Part shown: piece after piece, positions 51,137 to 60,746 of the stretch
Layout: each line of letters begins with the position of its first letter
Numbering within the stretch: the first letter of the stretch is position 1
DNA from: Flavobacterium profundi
GTDB lineage: Bacteria; Bacteroidota; Bacteroidia; Flavobacteriales; Flavobacteriaceae
Direction: 5' to 3'
DNA length: 64,000 bases
Assembly: GCF_006491645.1 (NCBI RefSeq)
Contig: NZ_VDCZ01000001.1
Coordinates: 496,001 to 560,000, forward strand
Notes under the pieces: model-generated
Database searches by the model: none
Seen by the model: only the letters and a program-made list of their open reading frames with translations
Told to the model about the DNA's origin: nothing
Translations under genes and position numbers: made by a program

Positions 51137-54100
51137 TTCTCTTTTCTTTATTTTTAATTACAGTTTCTCTCCAATATGCTTGTAATACTGGCACTACAAA
51201 CATGGTCATAATTTGAATGGTCATTCCTCCAAAAGTTGGAATAGCCATTGGGATCATAATATCTGAACCTTTTCCTGTTGAGGTTAAAACTGGTAGCAAG
51301 GCAATGATTGTTGTAGCCGTTGTCATCACAGCAGGTCTAACTCTCATTTTACCAGCTTCAACTACAGCATCACGAACTTCAGACACTGTTTGCGGATCTT
51401 TTTCTTCAAAAACTTGGTGAATATAAGAACCCATAATTACACCATCATCAGTAGCAATTCCAAATAATGCTATGAAACCTACCCAAACGGCAACGCTTAA
51501 ATTGATGGGATGCATTTGAAATAAATCGCGCATGTTTACATCTGCAACAGCAAAATTCATGAACCAATCTTGTCCGTATAACCATAGCATTATAAATCCA
51601 CCTGCAAATGCAACAAATACTCCAGAGAAATGGATTGACGATGCAATAACAGTCTTGAATTGAAAATAAAGTAATAAAAAGATAACGATTAAACAAATAG
51701 GAATTACAATTGAAAGTCTTTTCATTGCTCTTATTTGATTTTCATAACTTCCTGAAAATTTATAATTTACACCTTGAGGCACTACCAATTCGCCTGAATC
51801 AATTTTAGTTTGAATTGCTTTTTGAGCATCATTTACTACATCAACTTCGGCATAGCCATCATTTTTATCGAATAAGACAAAACCAACCAGAAAAGTATCT
51901 TCACTTTTAATGGCTTGAGGTCCTTTTTTATATTCAAACTGAACTAATTGACCTAACGGAATCTGTGCGCCAGTAGGAGTAGCTATTAATATTTTTCCTA
52001 ATGCTTCAGGGCTATCTCTTAATTCTCTAGGATAGCGAACTCTTATAGGATAGCGTTCTCTTCCTTCAACAGTTGAAGAAATTTTCATTCCTCCAATTGC
52101 TGTTTCAATAGCTTGTTGAACATCTTCTATATTTAAGCCAAATCGAGCAATTTTTTCTCTATCAATATTTAAATGTAAATAAGGTTTTCCTACGATTCTA
52201 TCAGCAAAAACAGCTTCGCTTTTTACAGAAGGAACTTCTTTAATAATGGCTTCTAATTCTAATCCAAATTCTTCAATAGTTTTTAAATCGGGTCCAAAAA
52301 CTTTTATTCCCATAGGTGCTCTCATTCCTGTTTGAAGCATAACCAAACGAGTTTCGATAGGTTGTAATTTGGGAGCAGATGTAACACCTGGTATTTTAGA
52401 AGCTTTTACAATTTCATTCCAGATATCATCGGGTGATTGAATTATATCGCGCCAATTTCTATAGAAAGAACCATCTTCGTCTGGTATTAAATTTTTTACA
52501 GTAATTGCCTGTTTTAGTGCTTCATCATGTGAAAGTGTATCACCAGATTTTGTAATGTAACGACCTTTATTATCGGTTTTAAATCGCATTCGATGTCCGT
52601 TAGCATCCAAAATATATTCTGGCTTATAATTGATAACGTTTTCATACATTGAAATTGGAGCAGGGTCTAAAGCACTTTCTACACGTCCTAATTTCCCAAC
52701 TGCCATATCAACTTCGGGAATGTGGTTTAGAATCATATCCAATTGACCCACTACTTTTCTGTTTTGTTCTACACCTGCATGCGGCATAGAAGTAGGCATT
52801 AATAAGTAGCTTCCCTCATTAAGTGTTGGCATAAATTCGGAACCAATGCCTGGAAAAGTATGTGACGGAACTGACCAAATTTTCGAGGATCTAATATTCC
52901 AGCCTACTTTATCCAATCCATTAGCAACAAAGCCAAAAGTACTATCAAATCCTAACCAAACTAAAAGTCCAAAAAACAAAGTCATTATTGGTAATAACAT
53001 AAATTTACCTTTGTTTTCTAAACACCAACGCAGTACTCTTTCATAAGAACTGACTATATATAAAAGTGCAGCTAATATTATTCCTAAAAGTACAATTACA
53101 AAAAGATAATTACCTATCACACTTATTTGTGGGCCTAATGGCATCCATTCTTCTGTTAAGAAAAAAGAAATAATAAATATTACCAATATTAAATTGAAAT
53201 GCTTTGTATAGGACTGAAATTTCAAAGGAATTTTATGATTAAACAGGTCATATAAACCCATTAAGGTTAATCCTAAAGGAAGCCAAATTTTGAAATAAAC
53301 ACTTAGTAAAATACCTCCCGAAATAAACACATATCCCCAAAAACGTTTTACTCTTTTTTTATCATAATCAATACCGAAAATATAGTGAGCTAAAGATGGT
53401 AGGATAACTAACCCTAAAACAAAAGCACCTAATAAAGCGAATGTTTTAGTAAATGCTAAAGGTCTGAATAGTTTTCCCTCAGCTGATTCCATAGCAAAAA
53501 CTGGAATGAAACTAACAACTGTAGTTGCTAAAGCAGTTGTAATTGCAGAAACTACTTCTGTGCTTGCCTCGTAAATTACCTGCATTAATTTTTTGCCTTT
53601 TGCGCCATGGTTTTCTGGCATTTCGAGATGTCGAATAATATTTTCGACAAACACGACGCCTACATCTACCATTACTCCAATTGCAATAGCAATTCCTGAT
53701 AAAGCCACTACGTTAGCATCTACACCAGCATAACGCATTACAATGAAAGTCATTAATACTCCAACGGGTAATAAACTGGAAATGATTAAAGAAGCTCTTA
53801 AATTTAAAACTAAAAGTAAAACTACAATAATACTTATTAATACTTCATGCGAAAGAGCCGTTTCTAAGGTTCCAATTGTTTCCTGAATTAATTCTGTTCG
53901 ATCATAAAATGGAACAATTGTTAATTGGCTTACAATACCATTAGCTAATGTTTTTTTAGGTAAACCTGGTGCAATTTCATTGATTTTAGATTTTACACCA
54001 TTAATTACTTCTAATGGATTAGAGCCATATCGTGCAATAACAACACCACCTACGGCTTCAGCACCTCCTTTATCTAAAATTCCTCTTCTTGTTTCAGGTC

Positions 54101-54953
54101 CTAATGCAACTACACCTATATCTTTTATACGAATTGGAACATTGTCTTTAACTGCTACAACTGCCAGTTCAATATCTTCTACTTTTTTAACATAACCAAG
54201 ACCTCTAACTAAATATTCGGCCTGGTTGATTTCTATGGTTTTTGCACCAACATCTTTGTTTGATTTTTGTACTGCAGTCATTACCTGCATCAAACTAATA
54301 TTGTAAGCTTTCAATGCGTCTGGATTGACATCAATTTGATATTCTTTGACAAATCCACCAATAGATGCTACTTCTGAAACTCCTTGCACAGCATTTAAAC
54401 CGTACTTAATATAGAAGTCTTGTGCTGTTCTTATTTCTTGTAAATCCCATCCACCAGTTGGATTTCCATTTTTATCTCTTCCTTCAACTGTGTACCAATA
54501 TACTTGTCCTAATGCTGTTGCATCTGGACCAAGTGATGGTTTTACATTTTCGGGTAATAAACTATTAGGTAGTGAATTTAATTTTTCAAGTATTCTGGAT
54601 CTTGACCAGTAAAATTCGATATCATCATCGAAGATTATGTAAATACTTGAAAAACCAAAAATGGAATTACTTCTAATCGATTTTACACCTGGAATACCTA
54701 ATAAATAAGTAGTTAATGGATAAGAAATTTGGTCTTCAATATCTTGGGGTGATCTACCTGGCCATTGTGTAAAAACAATTTGTTGATTTTCACCAATATC
54801 AGGAATAGCATCAACAGCAACTGAATCAGAAGGCAGGAAAGGTATTTTCCAGTTAAATGGAGCTGTAGAAATACCCCATAAAATCAGCACCATCAGAATA
54901 AGTACAGTTACTAATCTATTTTCTAGGAAATATTTTATTATTTTATTTAACAT
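51129..54953 (-). CDS. cusA: CusA-type copper/silver RND permease
   Basis: The 1274-residue inner-membrane pump belongs to the heavy-metal RND family. Its first helix is 'NRLVTVLILMVLILWGI', and TM4 reads 'GIAIAIGVMVDVGVVFVENIIRHL' (split), the HME4 (Cu/Ag) form rather than CzcA form. Periplasmic porter motifs 'DDDIEFYWSRSRILEKL' and 'GRSPQDIEDQISYPL' are present. It is longer than E. coli CusA (~1047) because of an insertion around residues 540-800 that holds extra membrane segments ('YDLFNHKIPL', 'NLILVIFIISFFL') and a periplasmic stretch 'EYILDANGHRMRF'. It exports Cu(I)/Ag(I) through CusC. Confidence 0.92.
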   Translation of the reverse strand: MLNKIIKYFLENRLVTVLILMVLILWGISTAPFNWKIPFLPSDSVAVDAIPDIGENQQIVFTQWPGRSPQDIEDQISYPLTTYLLGIPGVKSIRSNSIFGFSSIYIIFDDDIEFYWSRSRILEKLNSLPNSLLPENVKPSLGPDATALGQVYWYTVEGRDKNGNPTGGWDLQEIRTAQDFYIKYGLNAVQGVSEVASIGGFVKEYQIDVNPDALKAYNISLMQVMTAVQKSNKDVGAKTIEINQAEYLVRGLGYVKKVEDIELAVVAVKDNVPIRIKDIGVVALGPETRRGILDKGGAEAVGGVVIARYGSNPLEVINGVKSKINEIAPGLPKKTLANGIVSQLTIVPFYDRTELIQETIGTLETALSHEVLISIIVVLLLVLNLRASLIISSLLPVGVLMTFIVMRYAGVDANVVALSGIAIAIGVMVDVGVVFVENIIRHLEMPENHGAKGKKLMQVIYEASTEVVSAITTALATTVVSFIPVFAMESAEGKLFRPLAFTKTFALLGAFVLGLVILPSLAHYIFGIDYDKKRVKRFWGYVFISGGILLSVYFKIWLPLGLTLMGLYDLFNHKIPLKFQSYTKHFNLILVIFIISFFLTEEWMPLGPQISVIGNYLFVIVLLGIILAALLYIVSSYERVLRWCLENKGKFMLLPIMTLFFGLLVWLGFDSTFGFVANGLDKVGWNIRSSKIWSVPSHTFPGIGSEFMPTLNEGSYLLMPTSMPHAGVEQNRKVVGQLDMILNHIPEVDMAVGKLGRVESALDPAPISMYENVINYKPEYILDANGHRMRFKTDNKGRYITKSGDTLSHDEALKQAITVKNLIPDEDGSFYRNWRDIIQSPDDIWNEIVKASKIPGVTSAPKLQPIETRLVMLQTGMRAPMGIKVFGPDLKTIEEFGLELEAIIKEVPSVKSEAVFADRIVGKPYLHLNIDREKIARFGLNIEDVQQAIETAIGGMKISSTVEGRERYPIRVRYPRELRDSPEALGKILIATPTGAQIPLGQLVQFEYKKGPQAIKSEDTFLVGFVLFDKNDGYAEVDVVNDAQKAIQTKIDSGELVVPQGVNYKFSGSYENQIRAMKRLSIVIPICLIVIFLLLYFQFKTVIASSIHFSGVFVAFAGGFIMLWLYGQDWFMNFAVADVNMRDLFQMHPINLSVAVWVGFIALFGIATDDGVIMGSYIHQVFEEKDPQTVSEVRDAVVEAGKMRVRPAVMTTATTIIALLPVLTSTGKGSDIMIPMAIPTFGGMTIQIMTMFVVPVLQAYWRETVIKNKEKRNA

Positions 54954-55019
54954 CTGAATATAAAATTTATAACCATGGAAATACTATTTAGCAAATATTT
55001 TGTCAAACAATTTTTCAAT

Positions 55020-55052
55020 ATTCCTCTAAAGTATTTTCTACTTTAGAGGAAT
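55020..55052 (-). terminator. Terminator/attenuator between HMA gene and cusA
   Basis: Perfect 14-bp stem ATTCCTCTAAAGTA / TACTTTAGAGGAAT with a five-base loop, 28 bases after the HMA gene stop and ~67 before cusA. It would end most HMA transcripts before cusA, giving the small protein in excess. Confidence 0.75.
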
Positions 55053-55080
55053 AGGTTAATTACAACTTATTAAAGTACAA

Positions 55081-55422
55081 TTACTCGCGGTCATACTGAC
55101 AACATCCCGGAAGGTTGTCGTAATCTTCATCTTTTGCTTTAACAAGCTCTGAATCATATCCAGCTAAAGCTATACGCTTTGCTATTTCTTCTTTATTTGT
55201 TTTAGATTCATCATAAGTTACTGTTGCTATTTTAGTTTCTTTGTTCCATACTACTGTAGCAATATCTTTGATGTTTCCTGCTTTTTCTATCGTTTTTTTA
55301 CACATTCCACAATTACCTGAAACTTTCACTTCCTCTGTTTTTGTGTTTTTTGTTTGTGCGTTCATTGTGGTTGATAACAATACAGTGATTGCTATCATTA
55401 TTTTTAATAATGATTTTTTCAT
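55081..55422 (-). CDS. Exported HMA-domain protein
   Basis: This 113-residue protein has a signal peptide ('IMIAITVLLSTTMNAQ') and a heavy-metal-associated domain with the CxxC in 'VKVSGNCGMCKKTIEKA', then 'ATVVWNKETKIATVTYDES' and 'RIALAGYDSELVKA'. A C-terminal 'PGCCQYD' adds two Cys. It is likely a periplasmic copper-binding protein working with CusCBA, and precedes cusA. Confidence 0.85.
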   Translation of the reverse strand: MKKSLLKIMIAITVLLSTTMNAQTKNTKTEEVKVSGNCGMCKKTIEKAGNIKDIATVVWNKETKIATVTYDESKTNKEEIAKRIALAGYDSELVKAKDEDYDNLPGCCQYDRE

Positions 55423-55573
55423 TTTATATGATTTTAGTATTCAAAAAGATTTTTTTTTGAATGAATTTTTGAAATAAATTTAAATTGAATAGCAGCTATA
55501 ATGAATTAAATACGCATGTTAAACATGAATAATTTAAGATTCAAAACTGTTATAAAAAAATAGCAAATGCTAT

Positions 55574-55603
55574 AAATTTGACATAAGTATGGCTGTCAAA
55601 TTT
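55574..55603 (-). terminator. Inverted repeat after the 117-residue gene
   Basis: Perfect 10-bp inverted repeat AAATTTGACA / TGTCAAATTT with a 10-base loop, 5 bases after the stop of the gene at 55609. Position suits a terminator; it could also be an operator ~150 bases upstream of the HMA gene. Confidence 0.5.
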
Positions 55604-55608
55604 TAAAT

Positions 55609-55962
55609 TTAGCTTATTTTAGGTATAAGCCATATAGAAGGAAAACCATCTGAAAGTAAATTTTCAGAATGGTAAAATTTTGATTTACTTGTAGAAAAAT
55701 CAAAATTATTATTTGTAAATTCTATTTCATTATAAATAAATAAACTAAAACCAACAGAAGAGACAGTAGTACAGTTTGAGTGACCACAACTTCCATTACA
55801 TTCTTTATTATCATTGTTATTATCACAACAGCTTTTTTCTTTTGTTTTAGTAGTGGAAAGTTCTTTTTCACAAGATTGCTTTTCACTACCACAAGCAAAA
55901 GTATTATTAGGAATAAAAAATACTCCTAAAAACAAAATTATTATGATGTATGATTTTTTCAT
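55609..55962 (-). CDS. Cys-rich exported protein
   Basis: The 117-residue protein has a signal peptide ('YIIIILFLGVFFIPNNTFA') followed by a Cys-rich stretch with 9 Cys ('CGSEKQSCEKE', 'SCCDNNNDNKECNGSCGHSNC') and a C-terminal part ending 'FPSIWLIPKIS'. It has the same general layout as the 108-residue protein at 20753. A -7-like element CAAAGTTA (55982-55989, reading TAACTTTG on the minus strand) lies 20 bases upstream. It is the last island gene before the integrase. Confidence 0.65.
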   Translation of the reverse strand: MKKSYIIIILFLGVFFIPNNTFACGSEKQSCEKELSTTKTKEKSCCDNNNDNKECNGSCGHSNCTTVSSVGFSLFIYNEIEFTNNNFDFSTSKSKFYHSENLLSDGFPSIWLIPKIS

Positions 55963-56027
55963 TTATTGTTCTAAAACATACCAAAGTTAATCAAAACAAA
56001 TTAAATATTTTAAAAAAAATGTTAAAA

Positions 56028-57272
56028 TCAATTTGTTTTATGATTTAACTGTACATTTTTGCCTAAATATTTTTCTTTTAAAATTCGCATATCATCACTT
56101 ACTTTTCTATCCAATACTTTTGCGTAATGTTGTGTTGTTCTCAAATTTTTATGTCCGAGCATTTTACTAACACTTTCTATTGGAACACCATTTGTGAGCG
56201 TTACAGTCGTTGCAAACGTATGTCGGGCAATGTGGAAGGTTAATTCTTTTTCTATCTCGCAAACACCAGCTATTTCTTTTAGATAGGCATTCATTTTTTG
56301 ATTACTCAAAATAGGTAATAGCTTATCTTCATTATTGCTTTGTGGATGTTCAGCATATTTATCAATAATCATTTGTGTTACTGGAAGAATTGGAATTTTA
56401 GAGGCTGTTTCCGTTTTCTGTCTATGGGTAAATATCCACTTCTCACCATCAATTCCGAAGCTTATATGCGACTTTGTTAAGTTTTTGACATCTATGTAAG
56501 CCAAGCCAGTAAAGCAGCTAAAAAGGAATATATCGCGAACTAATGATAATCTTTCGGTTTTGAAATCTTTTTCAATGATATTTTGAATTTCTTCTTCAGA
56601 TAAATAAACTCGCTCGACTTCTTTAACTTTCGATTTGTAGTTTGCAAAAGGATTTTTGTCTAGCCAGTCATTGGCCAAACATATTTTGATAATTTTATTG
56701 AAATTCTTGATATATTTTACAGCTGTGTTATTTGCACAATTTCTAACACTTCGTAACCAAAATTCATAATCAGTTATAAAAGCGTGATCAATCTTCATAA
56801 TATCAATATCGGAAACATTATATTTCCATTGCATAAACTCAATGGTATGCTTCAAAGAAGTTGTGTAACGTTCTAATGTTCCTGGTGCGTATTCTTTACC
56901 TACCAATTCTTTAATTTTGTTGTTGTGATCTTGGAATATTGGAACTAACATTCTAGCTCTTTCATCAACTCCAAGTAACAAACTTTTAAAACTCTCGGCA
57001 GTAATTGGAATTTTTTTATGGACTAATTCCATTTGAGTATCAATTATTTGAATTTTCAACATATCCAGATGGCTATTAATTGAACGAGCCTCTTCTGAAT
57101 TACCTTTAATTTTGTTGGATTTAGTGCACCATTTAGATATTTCTATAAATCTATTGGTACTTAACTCAATCCTTTTTCCATTGACTGTAATTCTTGTGTA
57201 GATTGGAACTAAACCGTTGACATTGGCTTTTGCTTTTTTAGCATAAAAAAGAATAGAAACTTTTGCTTTCAT
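56028..57272 (-). CDS. Tyrosine recombinase/integrase (CTnDOT type)
   Basis: From Met at 57272 the product is 414 residues and begins 'MKAKVSILFYAKKAKANVNG', the usual start of Bacteroidetes integrases; a Met at 57317 would add 15 unconserved residues. An arm-binding domain is followed by a SAM-like core-binding domain ('YAPGTLERYTTSLKHTIEFM') and a catalytic domain: 'FSCFTGLAYIDVKNL' (the first catalytic Arg position is Ala, as non-Arg residues occur in CTnDOT integrases), 'KTETASKIPIL' (Lys), 'HIARHTFATTV' (HxxR), 'GHKNLRTTQHYAKV' (His, Tyr). It is directed toward the island and lies 273 bases from tRNA-Ser, its probable target. Confidence 0.9.
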   Translation of the reverse strand: MKAKVSILFYAKKAKANVNGLVPIYTRITVNGKRIELSTNRFIEISKWCTKSNKIKGNSEEARSINSHLDMLKIQIIDTQMELVHKKIPITAESFKSLLLGVDERARMLVPIFQDHNNKIKELVGKEYAPGTLERYTTSLKHTIEFMQWKYNVSDIDIMKIDHAFITDYEFWLRSVRNCANNTAVKYIKNFNKIIKICLANDWLDKNPFANYKSKVKEVERVYLSEEEIQNIIEKDFKTERLSLVRDIFLFSCFTGLAYIDVKNLTKSHISFGIDGEKWIFTHRQKTETASKIPILPVTQMIIDKYAEHPQSNNEDKLLPILSNQKMNAYLKEIAGVCEIEKELTFHIARHTFATTVTLTNGVPIESVSKMLGHKNLRTTQHYAKVLDRKVSDDMRILKEKYLGKNVQLNHKTN

Positions 57273-57341
57273 AATGGTGACCTTTTTATTAGTATTAAAT
57301 TTAATTTTAATATTCAAGGTTCACAAGATGTACAAGTTTTA

Positions 57342-57432
57342 AACTGGTTATTGAACTGGTTGTAACATCCTATGAACATTAGGTTAAGTTAAAAATCGGT
57401 TACCCAAAATATGAGTTTTTTAGGGTAACCGA
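57342..57432. other. Repeat-rich segment between integrase and tRNA
   Basis: Direct repeat AACTGGTT at 57342-57349 and 57354-57361, and a perfect 10-bp inverted repeat TCGGTTACCC / GGGTAACCGA at 57397-57432. GGTTCAC also recurs at 57318 and 57443. Such repeats suit integrase arm sites or the attachment site region, but this is not proven. Confidence 0.45.
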
Positions 57433-57488
57433 ATTTATCCCTTTAGGTTCACGAATTAATGAATGTTTTGAAGGTTGTGAAAATAAAA

Positions 57489-57520
57489 AAACCCTTAAAA
57501 TCATACGATTTTAAGGGTTT
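57489..57520 (-). terminator. Terminator of tRNA-Ser
   Basis: Perfect 14-bp stem AAACCCTTAAAATC / GATTTTAAGGGTTT with loop ATAC, 25 bases past the 3' end of tRNA-Ser and followed by T-rich sequence on the minus strand. Confidence 0.85.
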
Positions 57521-57544
57521 TAATTCAATTTGCTTTTCAGCTCG

Positions 57545-57629
57545 CGGAGAAAGAGGGATTCGAACCCCCGGACCTGTTACAGTCAACAGTTTTCAAGACT
57601 GCCGCATTCGACCACTCTGCCATTTCTCC
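57545..57629 (-). tRNA. tRNA-Ser(TGA)
   Basis: The 85-base gene forms a full cloverleaf with a long variable arm: acceptor GGAGAAA/TTTCTCC, T-loop GTTCGAA in 'GGGTTCGAATCC', anticodon TGA at 57593-57595 in 'CTTGAAA'. No CCA is encoded. It is next to the integrase and likely the attachment site; no second copy of its 3' end occurs elsewhere in the window. Confidence 0.95.
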
Positions 57630-57808
57630 AATAAGTTGCTATCATTTCCTGATTGCGAGTGCAAATATAGAAACCTTTTTCGAGTTTCAAAAAGAAAATT
57701 TAAAAAAAATACACTTTTTTTTGAATAAAATTACAACTAATTCATTATCAACTGTTTTTAAAGTTTCACACCTTTAAAGCAACAATTCAAAAAAGCATAT
57801 AAATAAAA

Positions 57809-57830
57809 AATCCTACATTTCTGTAGGATT
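57809..57830 (-). terminator. Terminator of tRNA-Val
   Basis: Stem AATCCTACA / TGTAGGATT with loop TTTC, 9 bases past the tRNA-Val 3' end on the minus strand, then T-rich sequence. Confidence 0.8.
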
Positions 57831-57839
57831 ACATTTCTG

Positions 57840-57914
57840 TGGGCGATGAGGGGTTCGAACCCCCGACCCCCTCGGTGTAAACGAGGTGCTCTGAACCAGC
57901 TGAGCTAATCGCCC
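57840..57914 (-). tRNA. tRNA-Val(TAC)
   Basis: The 75-base gene has acceptor GGGCGAT/ATCGCCC, D-arm 'AGCTCAGCTGGTTCAGAGC', anticodon TAC (57877-57879) in 'TTTACACC' and T-loop GTTCGAA. No CCA is encoded. Confidence 0.95.
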
Positions 57915-58042
57915 CAATAAATCGCAATCATTATTCTTTTATTAACTCACAGTCTTTATTTACTAAAGGTGTTCGTTGAACTTGTTTGCGGGTGCAAATA
58001 TAAGACAGTTTTTATTATTTGCAAATCTTTTTTATTATTTTT

Positions 58043-59257
58043 TTATACTATTTCTGCAACCACAAATGTACTTCCTCCTACATAGATAAAATCTTCTAAA
58101 GTCGCTTCAGCCTTAGCTTTTTCAAAAGCAACTGAAACTGAAACACATACCTCTCCATTCAATCCAAAAGTTTGGGCTTTGTGTTGTAAAATAGAAGCAT
58201 CCAATCCTCTATCTAAATTGGGCTTACAAAAAAAATATTTTGCTTTTTTAGGAAACAATGGCAATATGGAATCTAAATCTTTATCATTCACAACACCTAA
58301 AACAAAAAATAATTCTTTATAGGTTTCTCTTTTAATTTGATTCATTACAATTGACAAACCATGACTATTGTGTGCCGTATCGCAAACTATTTTAGGTTGC
58401 TGTCCTAAAACTTGCCATCTGCCCAATAATCCTGTATTTTGAATCACATTTAAAAAACCATTTCGAATATGTTGCTCACTTATATTAAAACGTTCTTTTA
58501 CTACTTTTAACGCTTCCAAAACCCCTTTTTTATTTGCTTTTTGATATTCCCCTAACAAAGCACTAGGTAGTTCTTCCCATTCTTCATCTTGTGCAAAATA
58601 AATAGGTGCTGTTTCCAATTTTGCCTTCTCTAAAAAGACTTTTTTTGTTTCTGGCACGTATTCACTCACAACCACAGGTACATTCTTTTTTATAATTCCC
58701 GCTTTTTCAGTAGCAATCGCTTCTAAAGTGTTTCCTAAAAATTGTGTATGATCCAAACCGATGTTGGTAATCACAGAAACCAAAGGCGTAATTACATTGG
58801 TAGAATCTAGACGACCACCCATCCCAACTTCTATTACAGCGACGTCTACTTTTTCTTTCGCAAAATAATCAAAAGCTAAACCAACTGTCATCTCAAAAAA
58901 ACTGAGTTGGTGTGCTTCGAAAAAAACTTTATTTTTAGCTACAAAATCGACAACAAACTCTTTTTTGATTTTCTTTCCATTGATTCGAATGCGTTCTCTA
59001 TAGTCTTTTAAATGAGGTGAGGTATACAAACCTACTTTATAGCCCGCTTCTTGCAATACCGAAGCTAATAATGAAGATGTAGAACCTTTTCCATTGGTTC
59101 CAGCCACATGTATGGATTGAAATAGGGTTTCCGGATTTCCTAGATGATGCACTAATAAAAGGGTATTGGACAAATCCTTTTTATAGGCTGAAGCACCTTG
59201 TTGTTGAAACATCGGCAACTGTTTAAAAAGCCATTCGGTTGTTTCTTGATATGTCAT
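58043..59257 (-). CDS. folC: Folylpolyglutamate synthase/dihydrofolate synthase
   Basis: The 404-residue Mur-ligase-family enzyme adds glutamate to folates. Motifs: 'IHVAGTNGKGSTSSLLASVL' (P-loop), 'GLYTSPHLKDYRERIRING' (folate site), 'VIEVGMGGRLDSTNVI', 'NIGLDHTQFLG' and 'CDTAHNSHGL'. It is a chromosomal housekeeping gene beyond the island border; length is normal. Confidence 0.95.
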   Translation of the reverse strand: MTYQETTEWLFKQLPMFQQQGASAYKKDLSNTLLLVHHLGNPETLFQSIHVAGTNGKGSTSSLLASVLQEAGYKVGLYTSPHLKDYRERIRINGKKIKKEFVVDFVAKNKVFFEAHQLSFFEMTVGLAFDYFAKEKVDVAVIEVGMGGRLDSTNVITPLVSVITNIGLDHTQFLGNTLEAIATEKAGIIKKNVPVVVSEYVPETKKVFLEKAKLETAPIYFAQDEEWEELPSALLGEYQKANKKGVLEALKVVKERFNISEQHIRNGFLNVIQNTGLLGRWQVLGQQPKIVCDTAHNSHGLSIVMNQIKRETYKELFFVLGVVNDKDLDSILPLFPKKAKYFFCKPNLDRGLDASILQHKAQTFGLNGEVCVSVSVAFEKAKAEATLEDFIYVGGSTFVVAEIV

Positions 59258-59386
59258 TTTGAAATTCTGAAGCGAATGATTCGGTGTTTTTGGTTTCCAT
59301 TTTCCCGCTATACTTTACAATCTAGGTAAACCTAGGATTTTCATTTCTATCGGGGCTATTAAAATACAATTTGGGTTTCTTTGGGA

Positions 59387-60193
59387 TTATTGCCCTAAAG
59401 TAAAGTTCACTACCACAAAACCAATTTGGGTTTCTGGAGCATTGGCATCGGCTTGCCATTTAAAACTTTTAGCAGTTTCTAATGCCGGATTTACCAAACA
59501 AGGATTCGTATTTGTAGTTCCCTGACTTCTTTCTGCTTTAATAACATTTCCGCTTCTATTTACCCAGATTTTAACAACTACTTTTCCTTCTTCGTTACAA
59601 TCTTGTTGTCTTTTACTATTTCCAGATAATTTTCTACCGGCTAAACCCCAACCTGTTCCATTTCCTGAACCTGTTCCATTTCCTGAACCATTACCATAAA
59701 AGCTATTTGCATAAATACTACCATTTGGATCTCCTTTATCACCAGGCAAACCATCATCTCCATGACCGCCTTGTGCAGTTCCCTCTGAAGGTTTACCATT
59801 TAAAATACTACTTAAAGCACTATTGGTTTGCTGTGAAGGTTGTTTAGGAGTTTCTTTTGGCTTAACATTTTCTTTTGGTTTTTCCTCTGGTTTTTTAGTT
59901 TCCTTTTTTGGAGTTACAACTACAGGTGCGTCTTCATCTTGTGTCAAGATTTCATCTTCCACTGCTTTTACTGGTTCACTAACCGTAGGTTGTGGAGCGG
60001 ATTGTATGGGTTCTGTAGGTTGAATTTCTCCTTGACCTACGTCGCTAGTTCCAAAATTAATAGCAATGCCATTTTCGGGTGGTGGATCCATATAGGTTAA
60101 CCCTAGAAAAATACATAAGAAAAGTAGTATTGCAAAAATCACACTGGTAATTGCAAACGATTTTTTTTCTTCTGGTGTTTCAAGAAATTTCAT
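59387..60193 (-). CDS. tonB: TonB-like energy transducer
   Basis: The 268-residue protein has an N-terminal anchor ('SFAITSVIFAILLFLCIFLGLTY' split), a long Pro/Lys/Glu-rich periplasmic span ('PKKETKKPEEKPKENVKPKE'), a Gly-rich segment ('GNGSGNGTGSGNGTGWGLAG') and a TonB C-terminal fold ('GKVVVKIWVNRSGNVIKAE', 'IGFVVVNFTLGQ'). It links the ExbB/ExbD motor to outer-membrane transporters. The gap of ~157 bases to exbD holds no gene. Confidence 0.85.
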   Translation of the reverse strand: MKFLETPEEKKSFAITSVIFAILLFLCIFLGLTYMDPPPENGIAINFGTSDVGQGEIQPTEPIQSAPQPTVSEPVKAVEDEILTQDEDAPVVVTPKKETKKPEEKPKENVKPKETPKQPSQQTNSALSSILNGKPSEGTAQGGHGDDGLPGDKGDPNGSIYANSFYGNGSGNGTGSGNGTGWGLAGRKLSGNSKRQQDCNEEGKVVVKIWVNRSGNVIKAERSQGTTNTNPCLVNPALETAKSFKWQADANAPETQIGFVVVNFTLGQ

Positions 60194-60350
60194 TTCTCAG
60201 CATTTATGTTTTATACGACACTACTTGTATTACTTCCTATTTTCCTAGCCCTGATAGCAGTGGAAATCCTTTTATTTTTTTCTTCAACCAATCAATTAAA
60301 GTAGAAAAAATAAAAGATTGCAACGAATAGCAGGAAACAGCTCCAAAAAA

Positions 60351-60746
60351 TTATTTTGGATTAACTGCGACTACCATTTTTATCCCATTCCTGTAAGCAA
60401 TATCCATTACGTATACTACTTTTTCATGAGGAACTGATTTTTCGGCACGCAACACTATGGCTTTGTTCTCATTATTTTCAAGGATCGCCAATAATTGATT
60501 TTCCAATTGTGTTTCTTCTACCTTGTCTTTATCAATAAAAAAAGTTAAATCTTTATCGATACTAACCGAAATATTTTTGTTACTATCGGTTTTTCCTTTT
60601 CCTTTTGGCAAAACCAAATCTAAGGCATTCGTAGTAACCATTGTAGAGGTTAACATAAAAAAGATCAACAACAAAAACACGATGTCAGTCATAGACGACA
60701 TGTTGAATTCCGTTGAAACTTTATTTTTATTTTTACCAATCTTCAT
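60351..60746 (-). CDS. exbD: ExbD/TolR-type proton channel subunit
   Basis: The 131-residue protein has one helix with the conserved Asp ('MSSMTDIVFLLLIFFMLTSTM') and a periplasmic domain ('VPHEKVVYVMDIAYRNGI'). Its start codon overlaps the last base of exbB. It powers TonB with the ExbB subunit. Confidence 0.92.
   Translation of the reverse strand: MKIGKNKNKVSTEFNMSSMTDIVFLLLIFFMLTSTMVTTNALDLVLPKGKGKTDSNKNISVSIDKDLTFFIDKDKVEETQLENQLLAILENNENKAIVLRAEKSVPHEKVVYVMDIAYRNGIKMVVAVNPK

Noticed and set aside
57459..57728. 89-codon plus-strand ORF
   Set aside because: It runs across the antisense of tRNA-Ser and its terminator, which fully explain the sequence.
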